The translations under genes were made by a program, and so were the position numbers. From Phyllostachys edulis (lineage: Eukaryota > Streptophyta > Magnoliopsida > Poales > Poaceae): 64,000 nucleotides of DNA. Positions 12,107 to 24,700 of this stretch are shown here, piece after piece. The DNA is taken from NCBI GenBank assembly GCA_036346405.1, contig CM070563.1, forward strand, positions 26,349,600-26,413,599, given 5' to 3'. The notes beneath the pieces were generated by a model. It was not told where the DNA came from and ran no database searches. It saw only the letters and a list, made by a program, of their open reading frames with translations. Numbering within the stretch: position 1 is the first letter of the stretch; each line of letters opens with the position of its first letter.

Positions 12107-12600
12107 TGCCTGAGGGCTATGGTAAACTACATGAGAACTATCTTTATCTTTTGCTGCAGACTTCGATTTATGGTATTTTGGCCTATATGGCCCAGCTTGT
12201 AAGACTTGACCATTATGGTCTATGTATGACTGCTTAATATTATCTAACTATATTTTTATTTAATTCTGTTCATGGATGTTAATGTTATTCTCTAAGTAAC
12301 TGTATGTACTAGCCATTAATTATAGAACAGTACATAAATACACAGGAGGGTTCGGATCACTCAATTTCGGGTCCGACAGCTATTCCACTGAGACTTGGAG
12401 GAAATTTTCCATAAGGTGGTACCTCATGTTTTCTTTACTATGTCTCTTGCAATCATGTGTTTTATCTGTGTTGTATCCAAACACCACTTTTGAAGTTTTC
12501 CTGCGTTTTTCCTTTATGTAGGATTTGAGAGGGCATGATTCAATTCTTGTGTTTGTCCTATCCCTATGTTTTGAATTTTTTATGTTCCAAACGGGCCTAA

Positions 12601-13723
12601 TCAAGAAAAAAACCTTGTATTTGTTCTGACATGAGCTCTGGAACCTTTTAAAGGCAACAGGAACACCTCTAGTACACTAGACAAAGAATGAGTTTTTTTG
12701 TGATATACGTGCATTAAACGTCATAGCCTTATGTTTTTTTACCTCCAATTTTATTGCAATATGTTATTAAAAACTAATAAAACTAGTAGTATATATGAAA
12801 AAAAATCGAAATAGTTCGCTCACTTAATATTTCGTACGAACAATTTAAATATTCATAAAGATGATGTTAGTCAGAATTCAAATGGTTTGACAAGACTTTC
12901 GCACAGTGACACTTTTCTATGACCAGAGGCAATGAGGTGGATAGTACATTAGATGTGAAGCAAACCGAAAACCCGAAGTGGCAAAGGATTACGGGCCTGT
13001 TTCTTTCAGCTTTGTTTTTTCAAAAAGCGGTTCCATGCTGTTGGGTTTTCTAACTATGGACTGAACGGCTAAACTTTTCTGATTTAGTGTTTGACTATCT
13101 GGTTTTTAGGTAGGCTGACTATAGCTTCTGAGATAGGAAATGTCTGAAATGCCCTTGAGGACAGTAATACCTTGTTTGATACCATTTAATGTAATTAACA
13201 ACATTTAATGACATTAAACAACATTTAACGATATTTAATAATATTTAACGACAATTGACGACGACTAACGCAATTAACGAGAACTACCGCAATTAACGAG
13301 AACTACCGATATTGACCGCGATTAACAACAATAAGAGTAACCGAACAAATTTCTATAGATGTTGAGGCATTCAGAGTTACTTCATAGTCATTGTAAACTA
13401 CTTTTGAGCAAATTTCACTGATCCTCTAGATATCAAGTACACCTACCAACCTCAATTAGGTCATAAAACTGATCAAGCACCGAATTAAAGCATGTTGCAC
13501 TGATCAAACACCTAATGATGGGAAGACTGGGAAAGCAGTACACCATTGTATTATGTCTCTTTCACGTCTTTCAATTACATGTGTATTCTTGCAACTACTT
13601 TCATTTGTGAGCAACTTCAGCATCTACAAACAAAAGAATCCCTATACTTTCTCAGTATTTGCTGTCTACAAACAAAAGAATCCCTATACTTTCTGTCCAA
13701 CATAACCTATAAAGTCACATAGC
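12601..13723. other. Host flank between MITE and gypsy nest
   Basis: No convincing ORF. About 12990-13010 resembles a MITE terminus (GGGCCTGTTT), but no inverted partner was found. About 13175-13320 is a run of degenerate 'acatttaatgacattaa' and 'caattaacgagaactacc' phrases. 13624-13652 and 13666-13694 are a 29-bp direct repeat (period 42). Because the AAAAT duplication at 13724-13728 matches that at 36714-36718, the DNA just left of 13724 was the original 3' flank of the CGS-like gene before the nest inserted. Confidence 0.5.
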
Positions 13724-13728
13724 AAAAT

Positions 13729-14087
13729 TGTAACATTCCCGTTTTCGGAAGGTGAATAGTATTTTTCTTTTGTCAAATTGATTTCGAAAACTTATTTCAA
13801 TCTAGTTGCTTATTTCAAATCTCTAGCTTCTACCTAAATTCAAATTTGTGTTTCGAACCTCACTGCAATTCCCGGACTCGAATTTTTGAAATTGAACTCT
13901 CTTTTCAAATTTGGGCCTCTTCTCAAATTTGCCCCTCCTCTTTCTTGGGCTCAACCCATATCTCCCTTGGGTCGCTGGCCCATTCCCCTTCCCTTTCTTG
14001 GCCCACCTGGCCTGGCTCCCTCCCCCTTGCCCCCATCGCTGGCGACGAGCCCTACTCCGCTCGGGTGCCCCCCTGTTGGCCGGGACA
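13729..14087 (+). repeat. 5' LTR remnant of the composite gypsy element
   Basis: The first ~305 bp align by eye with 34119-34425. The last ~50 bp (CTCCGCTCGGGTGCC to GGGACA) align with about 35350-35402, so about 0.9 kb of the GC-rich middle is deleted. It breaks off at 14087 where a minus-strand LTR of another family begins. Confidence 0.75.
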
Positions 14088-14217
14088 TGTTGAATCCGGG
14101 AACGAAGGATCCCGAATTTTCTGTGTTCATACACTAGTCCAGAATAGCTAGTGTACATAGTCATACAAAAGTGACATCACAATCATATCACGCATTTATT
14201 TATTAATAATCAGAGTT
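14088..14217 (-). repeat. Gypsy LTR fragment, minus strand
   Basis: It starts TGTTGAATCCGGGAACG and matches, with few changes, the start of the complete solo LTR at 23305 (TGTCGAACCCGGGAGCG), including the 'catacactagtcca' block. It is cut after 130 bp by a CACTA terminus at 14218. The rest of this LTR is not in the window. Confidence 0.75.
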
Positions 14218-17200
14218 CACTACAAGATGAACACCCCTTTGCCAACGCATATATGCGTTGGTAAAAATCCAAATAAGTGTTGGGACGATCTATACCAACG
14301 CATTTAATATGCGTTGCCATTGAGGCCGTTGCGAGAGTCTATTACAACAGATAAATAAGCGTTGGTAATAGATATGAAAAGGCGTTGCGAAGTAGCAACG
14401 GATATAGTCATGTTGTAACTACACTTGTATGCGTTGTTATTTACCATGCATGGATGACTTTTACTATTTTAACAATAGATATAATTATATTGTCACAACG
14501 CATAGAAGCGTTGGTACTTGCCATACATGAGTTTTGCTATTTTGGCAACGGATATAATTAGGTTGCTACAACGATTATAAGTGTGTAGAACTCAAAGTAA
14601 AAAAATCATTATCGGTCACAGCATGGTTAAAAAGAACACTCATATATTATAAACAAATTGTTGCATTACACAGAGAACCATCCACATAAGACATGGTATA
14701 AATATTTTACTTTAACATCATTTCCTAACAGAATGAATTCTAAATGTAATGAAGATCTTGAACATCATTTCCTAATAGAATGTAATCTAAATGTAATGAA
14801 GATCATCTGCCTATGTCACCATTCTCCACCTTGAACATGTCATCCATAGCATCATCCATTTATCTTATCAACCTACAATGAAAAATTAGAGTCCATTAAT
14901 GCACTATTAGGAAGAAAGCAGAATCACAATATTAAAGTAACAAGACTAAGAGGAGGACCGTACATAAGTTGATGGCCACGCAATATCAACTCCTACTGCA
15001 TGACCAATCAATTTGTAGCATTTGTATGGCCGTATCAATTCTTCACATTTTGCAATTGCAAGATCGACATGCACCATCCAAAATTCATTTCCTAGCTGAA
15101 TGCCATCAAGTTTATATTTTGGATCACAACTTACGATTGTAGCAAGAGCCACATCCTTATTTGCATTTTTCCAGCTCTTCAAGAATACTTTAGTGCCAAC
15201 CTAGTCCACACATATAAGTACATGATCAAATATTTTACAAAGGATGCAGTTAAATATTTTTAGAGAATCACAGTTCAAATAAACATAAAGATTGCCGTAC
15301 TGCTATCGATTTGGTAGCCAACCAATTAAATGTATTGCGCTGTTGTTTCTACAAAAGATATTATGTGGAACATTAGTATACAATTTAAATAAATTATTAG
15401 CAAAATAGAAATAGAGGAGACAAATTTAGAAGGTGTATCTTATACATCAACAAGCATGGTTGCACTAGCTCCTTTTGCGGTTTTTTTGTTCTGGACGTCA
15501 TGCTAATAACAAGAGGTCAAATAATTAGAAATAAACATTGAAGTACTAAATAGAACAGAATGTGTGTTCATATTTAATTATTTACTAAATATGTAATCAG
15601 CAGAAACATAATTGCTAAGAATAATTCTCACCTTGTCACGAGCCATTTGATGTTTTGAGCAATATGAAGGTGCTTCATGATCGACAACCGAGAGTGTATT
15701 CTGTTTTAGTAACCTCACATTCTTAGAAAGCATAAAAGCATTTGTAGTAGAAATAAGCGCCAAAAGCATTTGGTTTGCTTGGTTAATTTCTTCTTTGTAG
15801 CATTTACCTTGTCTCGAAGAGGAGCGTTTGCTTGGTGGCGCAAATCGTCATCACGGAAATCATTTTGCTTGCTCTCTGATGAAAGAGAAAAAATGAATAC
15901 TCTCTTAAACCTTAGTTAGAAAATAATACTATTTCCGTACACTACCATCGTATTATTTTCTTTGCTCAACCATACTAAATTCTTGACCGGAGCAATCACC
16001 ATATACTCTCTGTGTACAATAATAAAAATGAGAGTTAGGCGATATTTATTTAAGCACTTCATATTTCAATGCCTGATTATGGTTCTTTTATAAGATTGTA
16101 GATTGCCGGTGAATGTCATTGTTACTTTGCACATCGACATAAAATTGAGCATTTGGGCGGATGTTTAATATTTGTAGTAGAACAGTTATATAGATGAACA
16201 ATGAGTAAGATGAATAGTTTGTAAAGTTCAGCTACATACTTTCCTTTTCGAATTTTGTCCATCGACATGAGGAGCATCTTGGGGGTATAGACACCGGATC
16301 TAAACTTTCCTGTAACAAAAAAAAATTTAGAACAGAAAGTGACTAATGGAGAAGTTATTTCAATTTACCTCATTTGTTTGTCTTCTATCCAAATTTTTTG
16401 TCTTCTCTTTTAATTCGAGAATCATGGCATCTTGATTACGAACATATTTTCAAACTTTTCCATCGAAGTCTAAGAGATAGAATATCTTCACTTGATGCCC
16501 CATCCAATGAAGTAAGATTTATGTTTTGAAGGCGGCGTGAAGTTGGTGATCAAAAACTTGATTAGGATTTGGGACTAATCCCAAACCATGTACACACCGG
16601 GCTTATGCGCTCCTAATATTTGATTCAATGCATCTCCTTTCCAAGCAGTCTTTCCTTGGTAGTATCTGCTAAATCTGGTCTTTGGACTAAGAGTGTCTTC
16701 AAATCACCCTAAACATATGATCAATGTAAATAAAAACAATATGTAAAATCGCAATGTAAAATATGAATGATTCATAGTTGACAACATACCACGTGTCCAT
16801 TTATGTTCTTGTCGCTTTTGGGTGATGTGTATGGATGTACAAAAGAGCCCTATGTGGATTCTTCTTTTCGGATTTTGTTTTCTCTATTGAACATATGATT
16901 GAATTATTAAGTCGATAATCCATGTATAACGTATGAATGGAAAAGGAGATGCATATAATTATAGATCTACAAAACTTACCAACTCTTCTCTATTTCGAGC
17001 AAAACTCTTTGAACCCATTTGTATGTTTGACTTCTTCTTTGCACAATTTTTCCTATTTTGCTCACTTATATCTGTCAAAGAATTAGCAAATCTGAGATAA
17101 TCACTTCATTTTGGTAATTTTGTAGAAAAGCTAATCTATTGGAACAAAAGCGTAAATAAAAATCTAACGATCTATGTACATGCTTTCTTGCTCATCAATT

Positions 17201-17467
17201 ATTGACAAGAGCATTCCATCGTCAGAACCACACAGTGGGACATTGTTGTAATTAACTTCCATACTCTTATGTGCATCAAAATAAAGTGATTTCAGATTTG
17301 ACTTGTGTTGCCTCCATTTTTCTCCAATACTTCTTAACACATATTTTTCCATTCGAGGAGCATAAAGGAATCTCATCTGCATATCCATTAAAAAATTAAT
17401 ATGCAAACAAATAAAATGTAAAGCATAATATTATAAGTTAGCAAAAAAATGTAGGATGTTTACTTTT
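14218..17467 (-). mobile_element. CACTA (En/Spm-type) transposon, one end missing
   Basis: It starts CACTACAAGATGAACACC at 14218, after GTT (14215-14217). The following 350 bp hold many direct and inverted copies of an AACGCAT(A) motif, as in CACTA subterminal arrays. Coding remains on the minus strand lie at 14946-17406. No inverted terminus occurs before copia gag begins at about 17468, so the other end and the target duplication are lost, probably in the deletion that also removed the copia 5' LTR. Confidence 0.7.
14946..17406 (-). pseudogene. CACTA-associated transposase-like protein fragments
   Basis: Two minus-strand pieces separated by intron-like AT-rich DNA. One at 17164-17406 contains SIGEKWRQHKSNLKSLYFD, like the N-terminal region of the plant transposase_24/Ptta proteins carried by CACTA elements. 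The other at 14946-15182 ends WMVHVDLAIAKCEEL...GVDIAWPSTYV, like their C-terminal conserved block. A short piece at 15578-15769 may be another exon. The Ptta assignment is from memory of the family and is moderate. No intact reading frame joins the parts. Confidence 0.5.
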
Positions 17468-17477
17468 AATTGGAGCC

Positions 17478-19765
17478 ATGGTGATTGACAAGTATTCAAC
17501 CAAAGCTCCTGTTTTTGATGGTGTTGATTTTGCATATTGGAAGGCTCGTATGCATGCATACATCGAGCCTCAAGGGCACGCTATTTGGCTTAAGGTCAAA
17601 CATCCATATGTCGTGCCGGCCAATGACGATGTGATCACTCCAGATGTTGAGGCTAATAGCACGGCTCGGAACTTTCTAATCCAAGGTCTTAGTCGATCTG
17701 AGTTTGAGCGCGTGGCTCATTTGAGGTCTGCTCACGAGATCTAGAAGACCCTTTGTGACTACCACGAGGGCTCTACTGCGATCAAGGAAGTGAGACAGAA
17801 CCAGCTCAAGAAAGAATACTTAAAGATCGAGCAAAGGCCTGGTGAGTCTTTAGATGAGCTGTGGGGGAGGTTCTCCAAAATTCTTCATGATCTTCGCGCT
17901 GTTGATCTTGTTTTCGCTGAGTCTGAGAACGCATGCCAGCTTTTGGGTGCTCTTGATGTGAAGGTCTGGGGGATGAAGATCACATCCATCAATGACAACA
18001 CTGTCATGAGTGAGCTTACCATGGATAAACTCTACTCGAGGTTGAAGATGCATGAGATTGACTTTTTCTCGTGTCTCCTCAAGACAGAGTCGATGGCTTT
18101 GGTGGTTGACCCATCTAAGGGTAGTTCTTCTAATTCATTGGATTTTGGCTCATCTGGTTTTTCCTTGTCCGCTTTGCATTCTCTGAGTGATGAGCAGCTA
18201 GAGAAGCTACCTGAGGATGATCTAGCCCTCCTATCCACAAAATTTTCCAGAGTATACAACAAGGTGAGAAACAGGAGGAGAGGTGGCCCTGTCACTTGTT
18301 TTGAGTGTGGTGAGCCGAACCACAATCGCTCCAAGTGCCCAAGCTGAAGGGCAAGATGGAGAAGGACTCTCGGAGGTGTCTTTAAGCTAAAGACACGAAA
18401 GGCAAGAAGCCTAACTATCGCAAGTTCGTCAGCCAGGTCTTTGCCGCTCTTGAGAGTGTTGACATGAGCGATGTGGACTCAGAGACAGAGGACGACGATG
18501 ACGACTCTCATGGCAAGAAGAAGGCCCATGACTTCACCGGTATGTGCTTCATGGCTAGGGACAACCATGATGTCGACTCCTCCAACGACGACGACCTTTT
18601 CAGTGATCCCGATGAGGTACGTCCTTCACTTACTGATATGAAATGTGCTTTGGTCCATGCTGAACAAAAACTGAATAAGCAAGCAAAAATGATTAAGAAA
18701 CAGGATAACATGATTGATGACTTGAACCTAGAAGTTGATAGGCTCAAATCCATTAATCTTGCTGATGATTGTGATTTTTGCTCTAGCTTGCTTAATGAAC
18801 TAGCAAATCTGAAATCTGCTCATTCCTCTATTGCTAATCAATTAAAAGATGCTTTTGATGAACTAGATTCTCTCAAGTCGAGTCCTAGTCATGTTTGCAT
18901 GGATGCTATTGCTCTAGATGTGACTGCTGTAGATGCTATTCATTCATCTTGTTCAAATTGTGCATTACTTAAGTTGAAATTGGATAGTGCTACTAAAGAA
19001 TTGCAGAAATTTGATGCTAGTCACATGTGTTCTCATTGTGAGGATAGTAGGATTAAAATGAAGGAGATGACTGAAATAGTTCTCTATTCTAAAACTGCTT
19101 CATGTGAAAACTGTATTAAACTCACAATTGAGAATGATGCCTTAAATAAGACTCTTGAGGAGAAAGCTAAAATTTAACAATCCATGTCCATGACTGCTTC
19201 AAAGAAAGTTGTTGATTCTAATTCTTGTGCTCTTTGTATTGAAGTTGGACATAATGTAGATAAGATACAAGAAGCTTTTAGAGTTAAGTTTAAAGAGCAG
19301 TTGGATAGGATTAGAGATGATTATTGTGTGTCTTGTGAGGCTTTGAAAGCTGAGGTAGCTCATAATAAGGAGAGATATGATAGGACTGTCAAGTCAAATA
19401 AGTGTGCCTCATGTAAGGAGCTATCCAAACAAAATGACTACCTTAACAGGACTCTTGAGAGATTTACTAGTGGAAAGAAGAACTTAAACATGATTCTTGA
19501 TCAATCTAATGTGAGTGTGAACAATAGTGGCCTAGGATTTAATTCCCTAGAGCATTCCAAGAACCATCCACCTAAGGTTGTAAGAGCTATTGAGAGTAGT
19601 AGGTTTGAGATAGAACCCCCTAAGTCATCCAAGATAGTTTTTAAATCTGCTGGTTTTGCCCAAACCCCTTCTAGGAAGATAGGTGCTTCTACTTCATCGG
19701 GTCAGACCCCCTTAAAAGGTCAAGTACCATTGCACCTTCTGCAAGAAGGATGGCCACATTGTTGA
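17478..19765 (+). pseudogene. Copia gag, SIRE-like
   Basis: The gag start is MVIDKYSTKAPVFDGVDF at 17478. A TAG at 17742-17744 replaces an expected tryptophan codon, after which the same frame continues to 18347. The CCHC knuckle CFECGEPNHNRSKC is at about 18298-18340. A one-base frameshift immediately after it shifts into a frame containing an acidic stretch (SETEDDDDDSHGKK) and a long coiled-coil region (18464-19765) with paired cysteines (CDFC, CSNC, CSHC, CENC). A TAA at 19175-19177 breaks the coiled-coil part. In an intact element gag packages the RNA. The cysteine-paired coiled-coil extension is notable for copia gag. Confidence 0.85.
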
Positions 19766-21670
19766 GTTCTGCTTCTGTGAGCCAATATTGAGAGGAAGGA
19801 GAGGATGAGTGCCTTGAGGATCATTAGAGGAGTTCCTTCACCTACTGTAGTCTCTAGAGCTAGGCAGCCTGTCTTTCCTGCTAGACATAGGCCTAGGTTT
19901 GTAGATGACTTCTTTGACTCCTTTGGTGGATCTAGGCAGCGTTCTGGTTTAGGATATCGTGAGGAGAGACCACGGGTAGCATCTAGACAGGGGGAGTACC
20001 GATCTTTTGATAGGTCGATTCGGAGAGGTCTAGATGTTTCTCGTGTGCATTCTTATGATTTTGCTCCTAACCATTTTACTGCTGCTTCTACTGCTTTGCC
20101 TAATTATCATGTGACTCAGTACTAGATTCCTAAGTCTTTTATCACTAACCCCAGTACTGAGGCACAAATATTTTCTGTTCGTGCTCTTTAGGTCCGTCGT
20201 GCAAGGAAGGAGGACATATGGCTTGTTGACTCCAGGTGTTCTCGACACATGACTGGAGATTCTAGATGGTTCTCCTCCCTCACACGTGCATCCGGAAATG
20301 AGTTGATCACATTTGGGGATGCTTCTACCGGGACTGTGACAGCTAAGGGCACTGTGCGCGTTAACAACAAGTTCATGCTTAAGGACGTCGCTTTGGTAAG
20401 TAAGCTGAGGTATAATCTACTATCTGTTTCTCAGCTGCTTGATGAGGGTCTAGAGGTGAGATTTAAGAGTGGTGAGTGTATAGTTCTAGATTCCTCGAGT
20501 GAGCTTGTTTTTGAGATCTCTAGGTTTGAGAGGATCTTTTATGCTGATTTCAGCTTCTCTTCTGGTTCTAGCCCTAGGTGTCTTGTAGGTTCTGACTCCC
20601 ATGATCTAGTGTTGTGGCATCGTAGGCTTGGTCACATAGGCTTTGACCACTTGACTAGAGTCAGTAGCAAGGATTTGATTAGAGGTTTGCCTAGGCTGAA
20701 GGTTGTTAGAGACCTTGTGTGCACACCCTGTAGACATGGTAAGATGGTTTCTGCTTCTCATCCACCTCTTACCTTAGTGATGACTGATGGACCTGGTCAG
20801 CTCTTGTACTTAGACACTATTGGTCCTTCTAGAGTTCAGTCTGCCGGTGGAAAATGGTATGTGCTTATGATTGTGGATGATTACTCCAGGTATTCATGGG
20901 TTTATTTTCTGGTTTCTAAGGACGAGGCATTTGGCTTCTTTAGAGAATTGGTCCTTAGACTAGCTGTTGATCTTCTTGGAGCTTTGAGAGCCATTAGGAG
21001 TGATAATGGGACATAATTTTCTTTCTTTGCCACTTTCTGCACTGATAGGGGAATTGAGCACCAGTTCTCTTCACCTAGAGTTCCCCAGCAGAATGGTGTT
21101 GTAGAGAGGAAGAATAGGACCCTTGTAGAGATGGCCAGGACCATGCTAGATAAGCATTCCACACCTAGGAGGTTTTGGGCTGAGGCGATCTCTACTGATT
21201 GTTATATCTCTAATAGGGTATTCTTGAGATCTGTTATTGGTAAGACTTCTTTTGGGCTCAGATTTGTTCACAAAGTTTCTTATTTCAAGATTTTTAGTTG
21301 CAAGGGCTTCATTCTTAAATATGGCAACCTTAATAAATTTGAATCTAGATGTTCTGATGGCATATTTCTTGGATATCCTGCTCATTTTCGTGGCTATCGT
21401 GTATTTAATTTTGACACTAACAAAGTTGTTGAGACTTGCGAAGTCACTTTTGATGAGGCTAGTCCTGGTACTAGACCCGATGCTGTAGGTTCACAGGTTT
21501 CTGAGAGCATCTTCGTCGATGATGACTCTGAGGATGAGGACCCAATCCATCCTCAAGTTCCTTCCGACATGGTTGGAGAGTGCAGCTTTACTACACCGAC
21601 TTGGATGAGCGACCTCTTCCTACCTTCACCGAGCGATCGAGTGGCTCTGTTCCTACCTCCTGACCCGTGA
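19766..21670 (+). pseudogene. Copia protease and integrase, degenerate
   Basis: The protease active site around 20225 reads VDSRCSRHMTG, so the glycine of the usual DSG is arginine. The GAG-pre-integrase zinc region follows: LWHRRLGHIGF (about 20610-20645) and CTPCRHGK. The integrase core shows LYLDTIGPS (first D), IRSDNGT (second D, about 20990-21013) and QNGVVERKNRT (the E, about 21090-21120). A stop lies at 21014-21016 right after the second aspartate, and others lie at 20123 and about 20190. The reading frame is otherwise the same throughout. It is incapable of acting as written. Confidence 0.85.
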
Positions 21671-21734
21671 GGTAGAGGCCACTCGCACGAGAGCCCCTCT
21701 TCGCGATCGACAATAGCATCCACCGAGCAGATTA

Positions 21735-24700
21735 TTGGGGATCTACATGAGCGAGTCACTCGCTCCAGGTTTATTTCTCCTGATTCTTATGCACATTCTG
21801 CTTTTGTTGCTTCTTTTGAACCCCGAGATGTCACCCATGCTCTTTCTGATGGCTTTTGGGTCAATGCCATGCATGAAGAACTTGAAAATTTTGAAAGAAA
21901 CAAAGTCTGGACCTTAGTTGAGCTTCCACCCAATCATAATATAATTGGAACAAAATGGGTTTTCAAAAATAAGCAAAGTGAGGATGGGTTGGTAGTTCGC
22001 AATAAGGCTAGGCTTGTAGCTCAAGGTTTTTCCCAGGTAGAAGGCTTAGACTTTGAGGAGACCTTTGCTCCTGTAGCTAGATTAGAAGCTATTCGCATTT
22101 TGCTAGCATTTGCGGCATCCAAGGGCTTCAAGCTATTTCAAATGGATATTAAATGTGCTTTTCTGAATGGTTTCATAGAAGAAGAGGTTTTCGTCAAACA
22201 ACCACCTGGTTTTGAAAATCCCAAGTTCTCAAACCATGTTTTTAAACTCTCCAAAGCCTTGTATGGTTTGAAGCAAGCCCCTAGAGCTTGGTATCATAGG
22301 CTTAAGAGTTTTCTGCTTAAAAATGATTTTAAAATGGGATTGGTTGATAAAACCTTGTTCACTCTCAGGCATGGCAGTGACTTTTTGTTGGTTCAGATTT
22401 ATGTGGATGACATTATATTCGTTGGTTCTTCTCATGCTTTGGTGTCCAGATTTTCAGATTCTATGAGCAAGGAGTTCGAGATGAGCATGATGGGCAAATT
22501 GACCTTCTTCCTTGGTCTTCAAGTCAAGCAACTGAAAGAAGGCACCTTATTCATCAAAGTAAGTATACAAAGGACCTTCTTTGTCGCTTCGACATGGGAA
22601 GCAGTAGACCAATGTCTACTCCCATTGCCACAACCACCGTGCTGGATCCTGATGAGGATGGAGAGCCCGTGGACAAGAAGGAGTACCGCAGTATGATTGG
22701 CTCCCTCCTCTACCTCATAGCGTCGAGGCCGGACATACAATTCGCTGTGTGTTTGTGCGCTCGATTTTAGGCTTCCCCTCGAGCCTCTCATCGTCAAGCA
22801 GTGCGTCGCATATTCAGGTACCTACAGGACACTCTTGACTTTGGACTTTGGTATTCTTCTTCTTCTGCTCTCTCTATTCGGGCTTTTTCTGATGCTGATT
22901 TTGCTGAGTGTAGAGTGGATAGGAAGAGTACTTCTAGCACTTGTCATTTTTTAGACACATCTCTTATCTCTTGGTCTTCTAGGAAACAGTCCTCTGTTGC
23001 ACAGTCCACTGCCGAGGCCGAGTATGTAGGCTATGACCGATGAGTTGCTCTCAGGTTCTCTGGATCTTATCTACTCTGCGGGACTATGGGTTGTCTTTGG
23101 GTAGTGTTCCTCTTTTCTGTGATAACACTTCTGCCATTAACATTGCCAAAAACCCAGTGCAACTCTCACGGACCAAGCACATTGACGTTAGATATCATTT
23201 CCTTAGAGACCATGTTGAGAAGGGTGATATTGTGCTTCACTTTGTAGAGTCCGAGCAATAGGTTGCGGATATTTTCACTAAAGCTCTTGATTCTTCTCAT
23301 TTTGTGTCGAACCCGGGAGCGAAGGATCCCGAATTCTCTGTGTTCATACACTAGTCCAGGATTTCTAGTGTACACAGTTAAACAAAAGTGATAATCAAAA
23401 CATATCACGCATTTTATTAATAATTATTGAGTTTATTACAATCGGACTGAGGCCAAATAAAGTAAAACACAATGAAATAAAATAGTAGTAGTAGACCCAA
23501 CGATTCGCCACGAGCAATAAATGGGAGGCGTGGCCTAAGCATCGATGTCCTCACCGTCTTGATAGAAGTCTTCTCTGAATAAAGATTATTGAGAAGAGTA
23601 AGCACTACCACTGTGCTTGCAAGTTACACCGTAAAATGTGATTGAATGCATGCATAAAGTGAGCAAAGGGTAATGGCGGGGTTTATTTGCATAAGACAGC
23701 ATTTTCAGGTTTAAATACTCTTAGTAATTTCCAAGGCCATTTTAGAATTTAATAAGATCAAAATCATATTTCGATTTCTCAATGTCAAGTGTAGGATGAA
23801 CCTCCATACACGAGATGGTGAAGGACTACCCCTTACACCGAGCTTCTACCCAATCCCATTTTCATAAACCGGTGACAAAGTCTTTTCAAACAAAACCGAG
23901 ACTAACTTCGAGTGGCTTCATTAAGCATGTCCATGACCGTGGACACGGCTATTGAATAGATTACTACTCTGCGAGTTGGTACATCTTTACCCACAAGAGA
24001 TAGTTTGCTTATTATGTCGGCCAATACACGCTTAGTAGGCGTGCGACTAAGCGACTATCACGAGGCCTTTACCCTACATTATTTCAACATAATTATGCGC
24101 TAAGGTTTACGTGTCGAAGGCTTCACACCAAATGACTACCCCTCTTGCGCCATGTGGGTATCATCAACAAGTCTTCACGACTCCCACATCTTTCCAAGAC
24201 ATAAACATGGTGAAATGATATAGCTTATTTGGCCAAGTCTGTCCCATTCGGACTTGTGGTGGTACGAGTTTGGCTTAACATCCATGCCCGCAGACCGGTC
24301 CTTACATGGTGGCGACTTTCAAAACAAACCACAGGTCTCAACCATTATTTGTATTGAGCCCGTGCATGAACTTGCACCCACCAACAATCCAATTCACCCA
24401 AGTCTAAACCAATTTCATTTATTTTTCTTTGGTAAAACGTTTTCCAAACATCTATGGTAAAAGCAATACCATAGATTCATTTTCAAAACAACTTTGTATT
24501 TTGGCAAAATTCCCCAAATCATCTTTTGGTCTAAGCAATGACTAAGCATAAATATCTTAATTATTTTACTAGGGTGACAAGGGCATGGCATTCCAAGCAT
24601 CAAGATTGGCCATACAAGGAATTGGCATAACTAAGAAGTAAAACAGGGATTTAAAATAACTTGAATAAAACTATGCATGCAATAATAACTTTAAAAATAG

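Larger units (their letters stand above)
340..12378 (+). mobile_element. Ty3/gypsy solo LTR, split by two later insertions
   Basis: Seen: it starts TGTAACAG at 340 and ends GGTCCGACA at 12378, with GCTAT on both sides (335-339 and 12379-12383). The LTR itself is 340-1096, 2232-2888 and about 10875-12378, roughly 2.9 kb. The middle is occupied by a CACTA element and a minus-strand gypsy element. A pyrimidine-rich GC tract, a TATA box (2332-2339) and the TG...CA ends are typical of large gypsy LTRs in grasses. No internal domain in this orientation is present, so it is best read as a solo LTR left by LTR-LTR recombination. Family placement (Tekay/Del-like) is inferred from its resemblance to the LTRs that flank gypsy pol elsewhere in the window. 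Confidence 0.8.
236..12597. mobile_element. Tourist-like MITE split by a 12-kb insertion
   Basis: Seen: the left end GGCCTCGTTTGGAAC (236-250) is matched by the inverted right end GTTCCAAACGGGCC (12584-12597). TAA flanks both ends (233-235 and 12598-12600). Only 236-339 and 12384-12597 belong to the MITE, about 318 bp in all. Everything between is a later LTR insertion flanked by GCTAT. Tourist/PIF-Harbinger MITEs are known for 3-bp TAA/TTA duplications and lengths of this order. It has no coding capacity. It forms the outermost shell of the left-hand nest. Confidence 0.8.

Noticed and set aside
12990..13330. MITE-like left end GGGCCTGTTTCTTTCAGC
   Set aside because: No inverted partner or duplication found downstream; similar termini are common in grasses by chance or decay.
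18464..19765. Possible host coiled-coil protein gene
   Set aside because: It lies in frame order between the copia zinc knuckle and protease and fits the extended gag of the same element.
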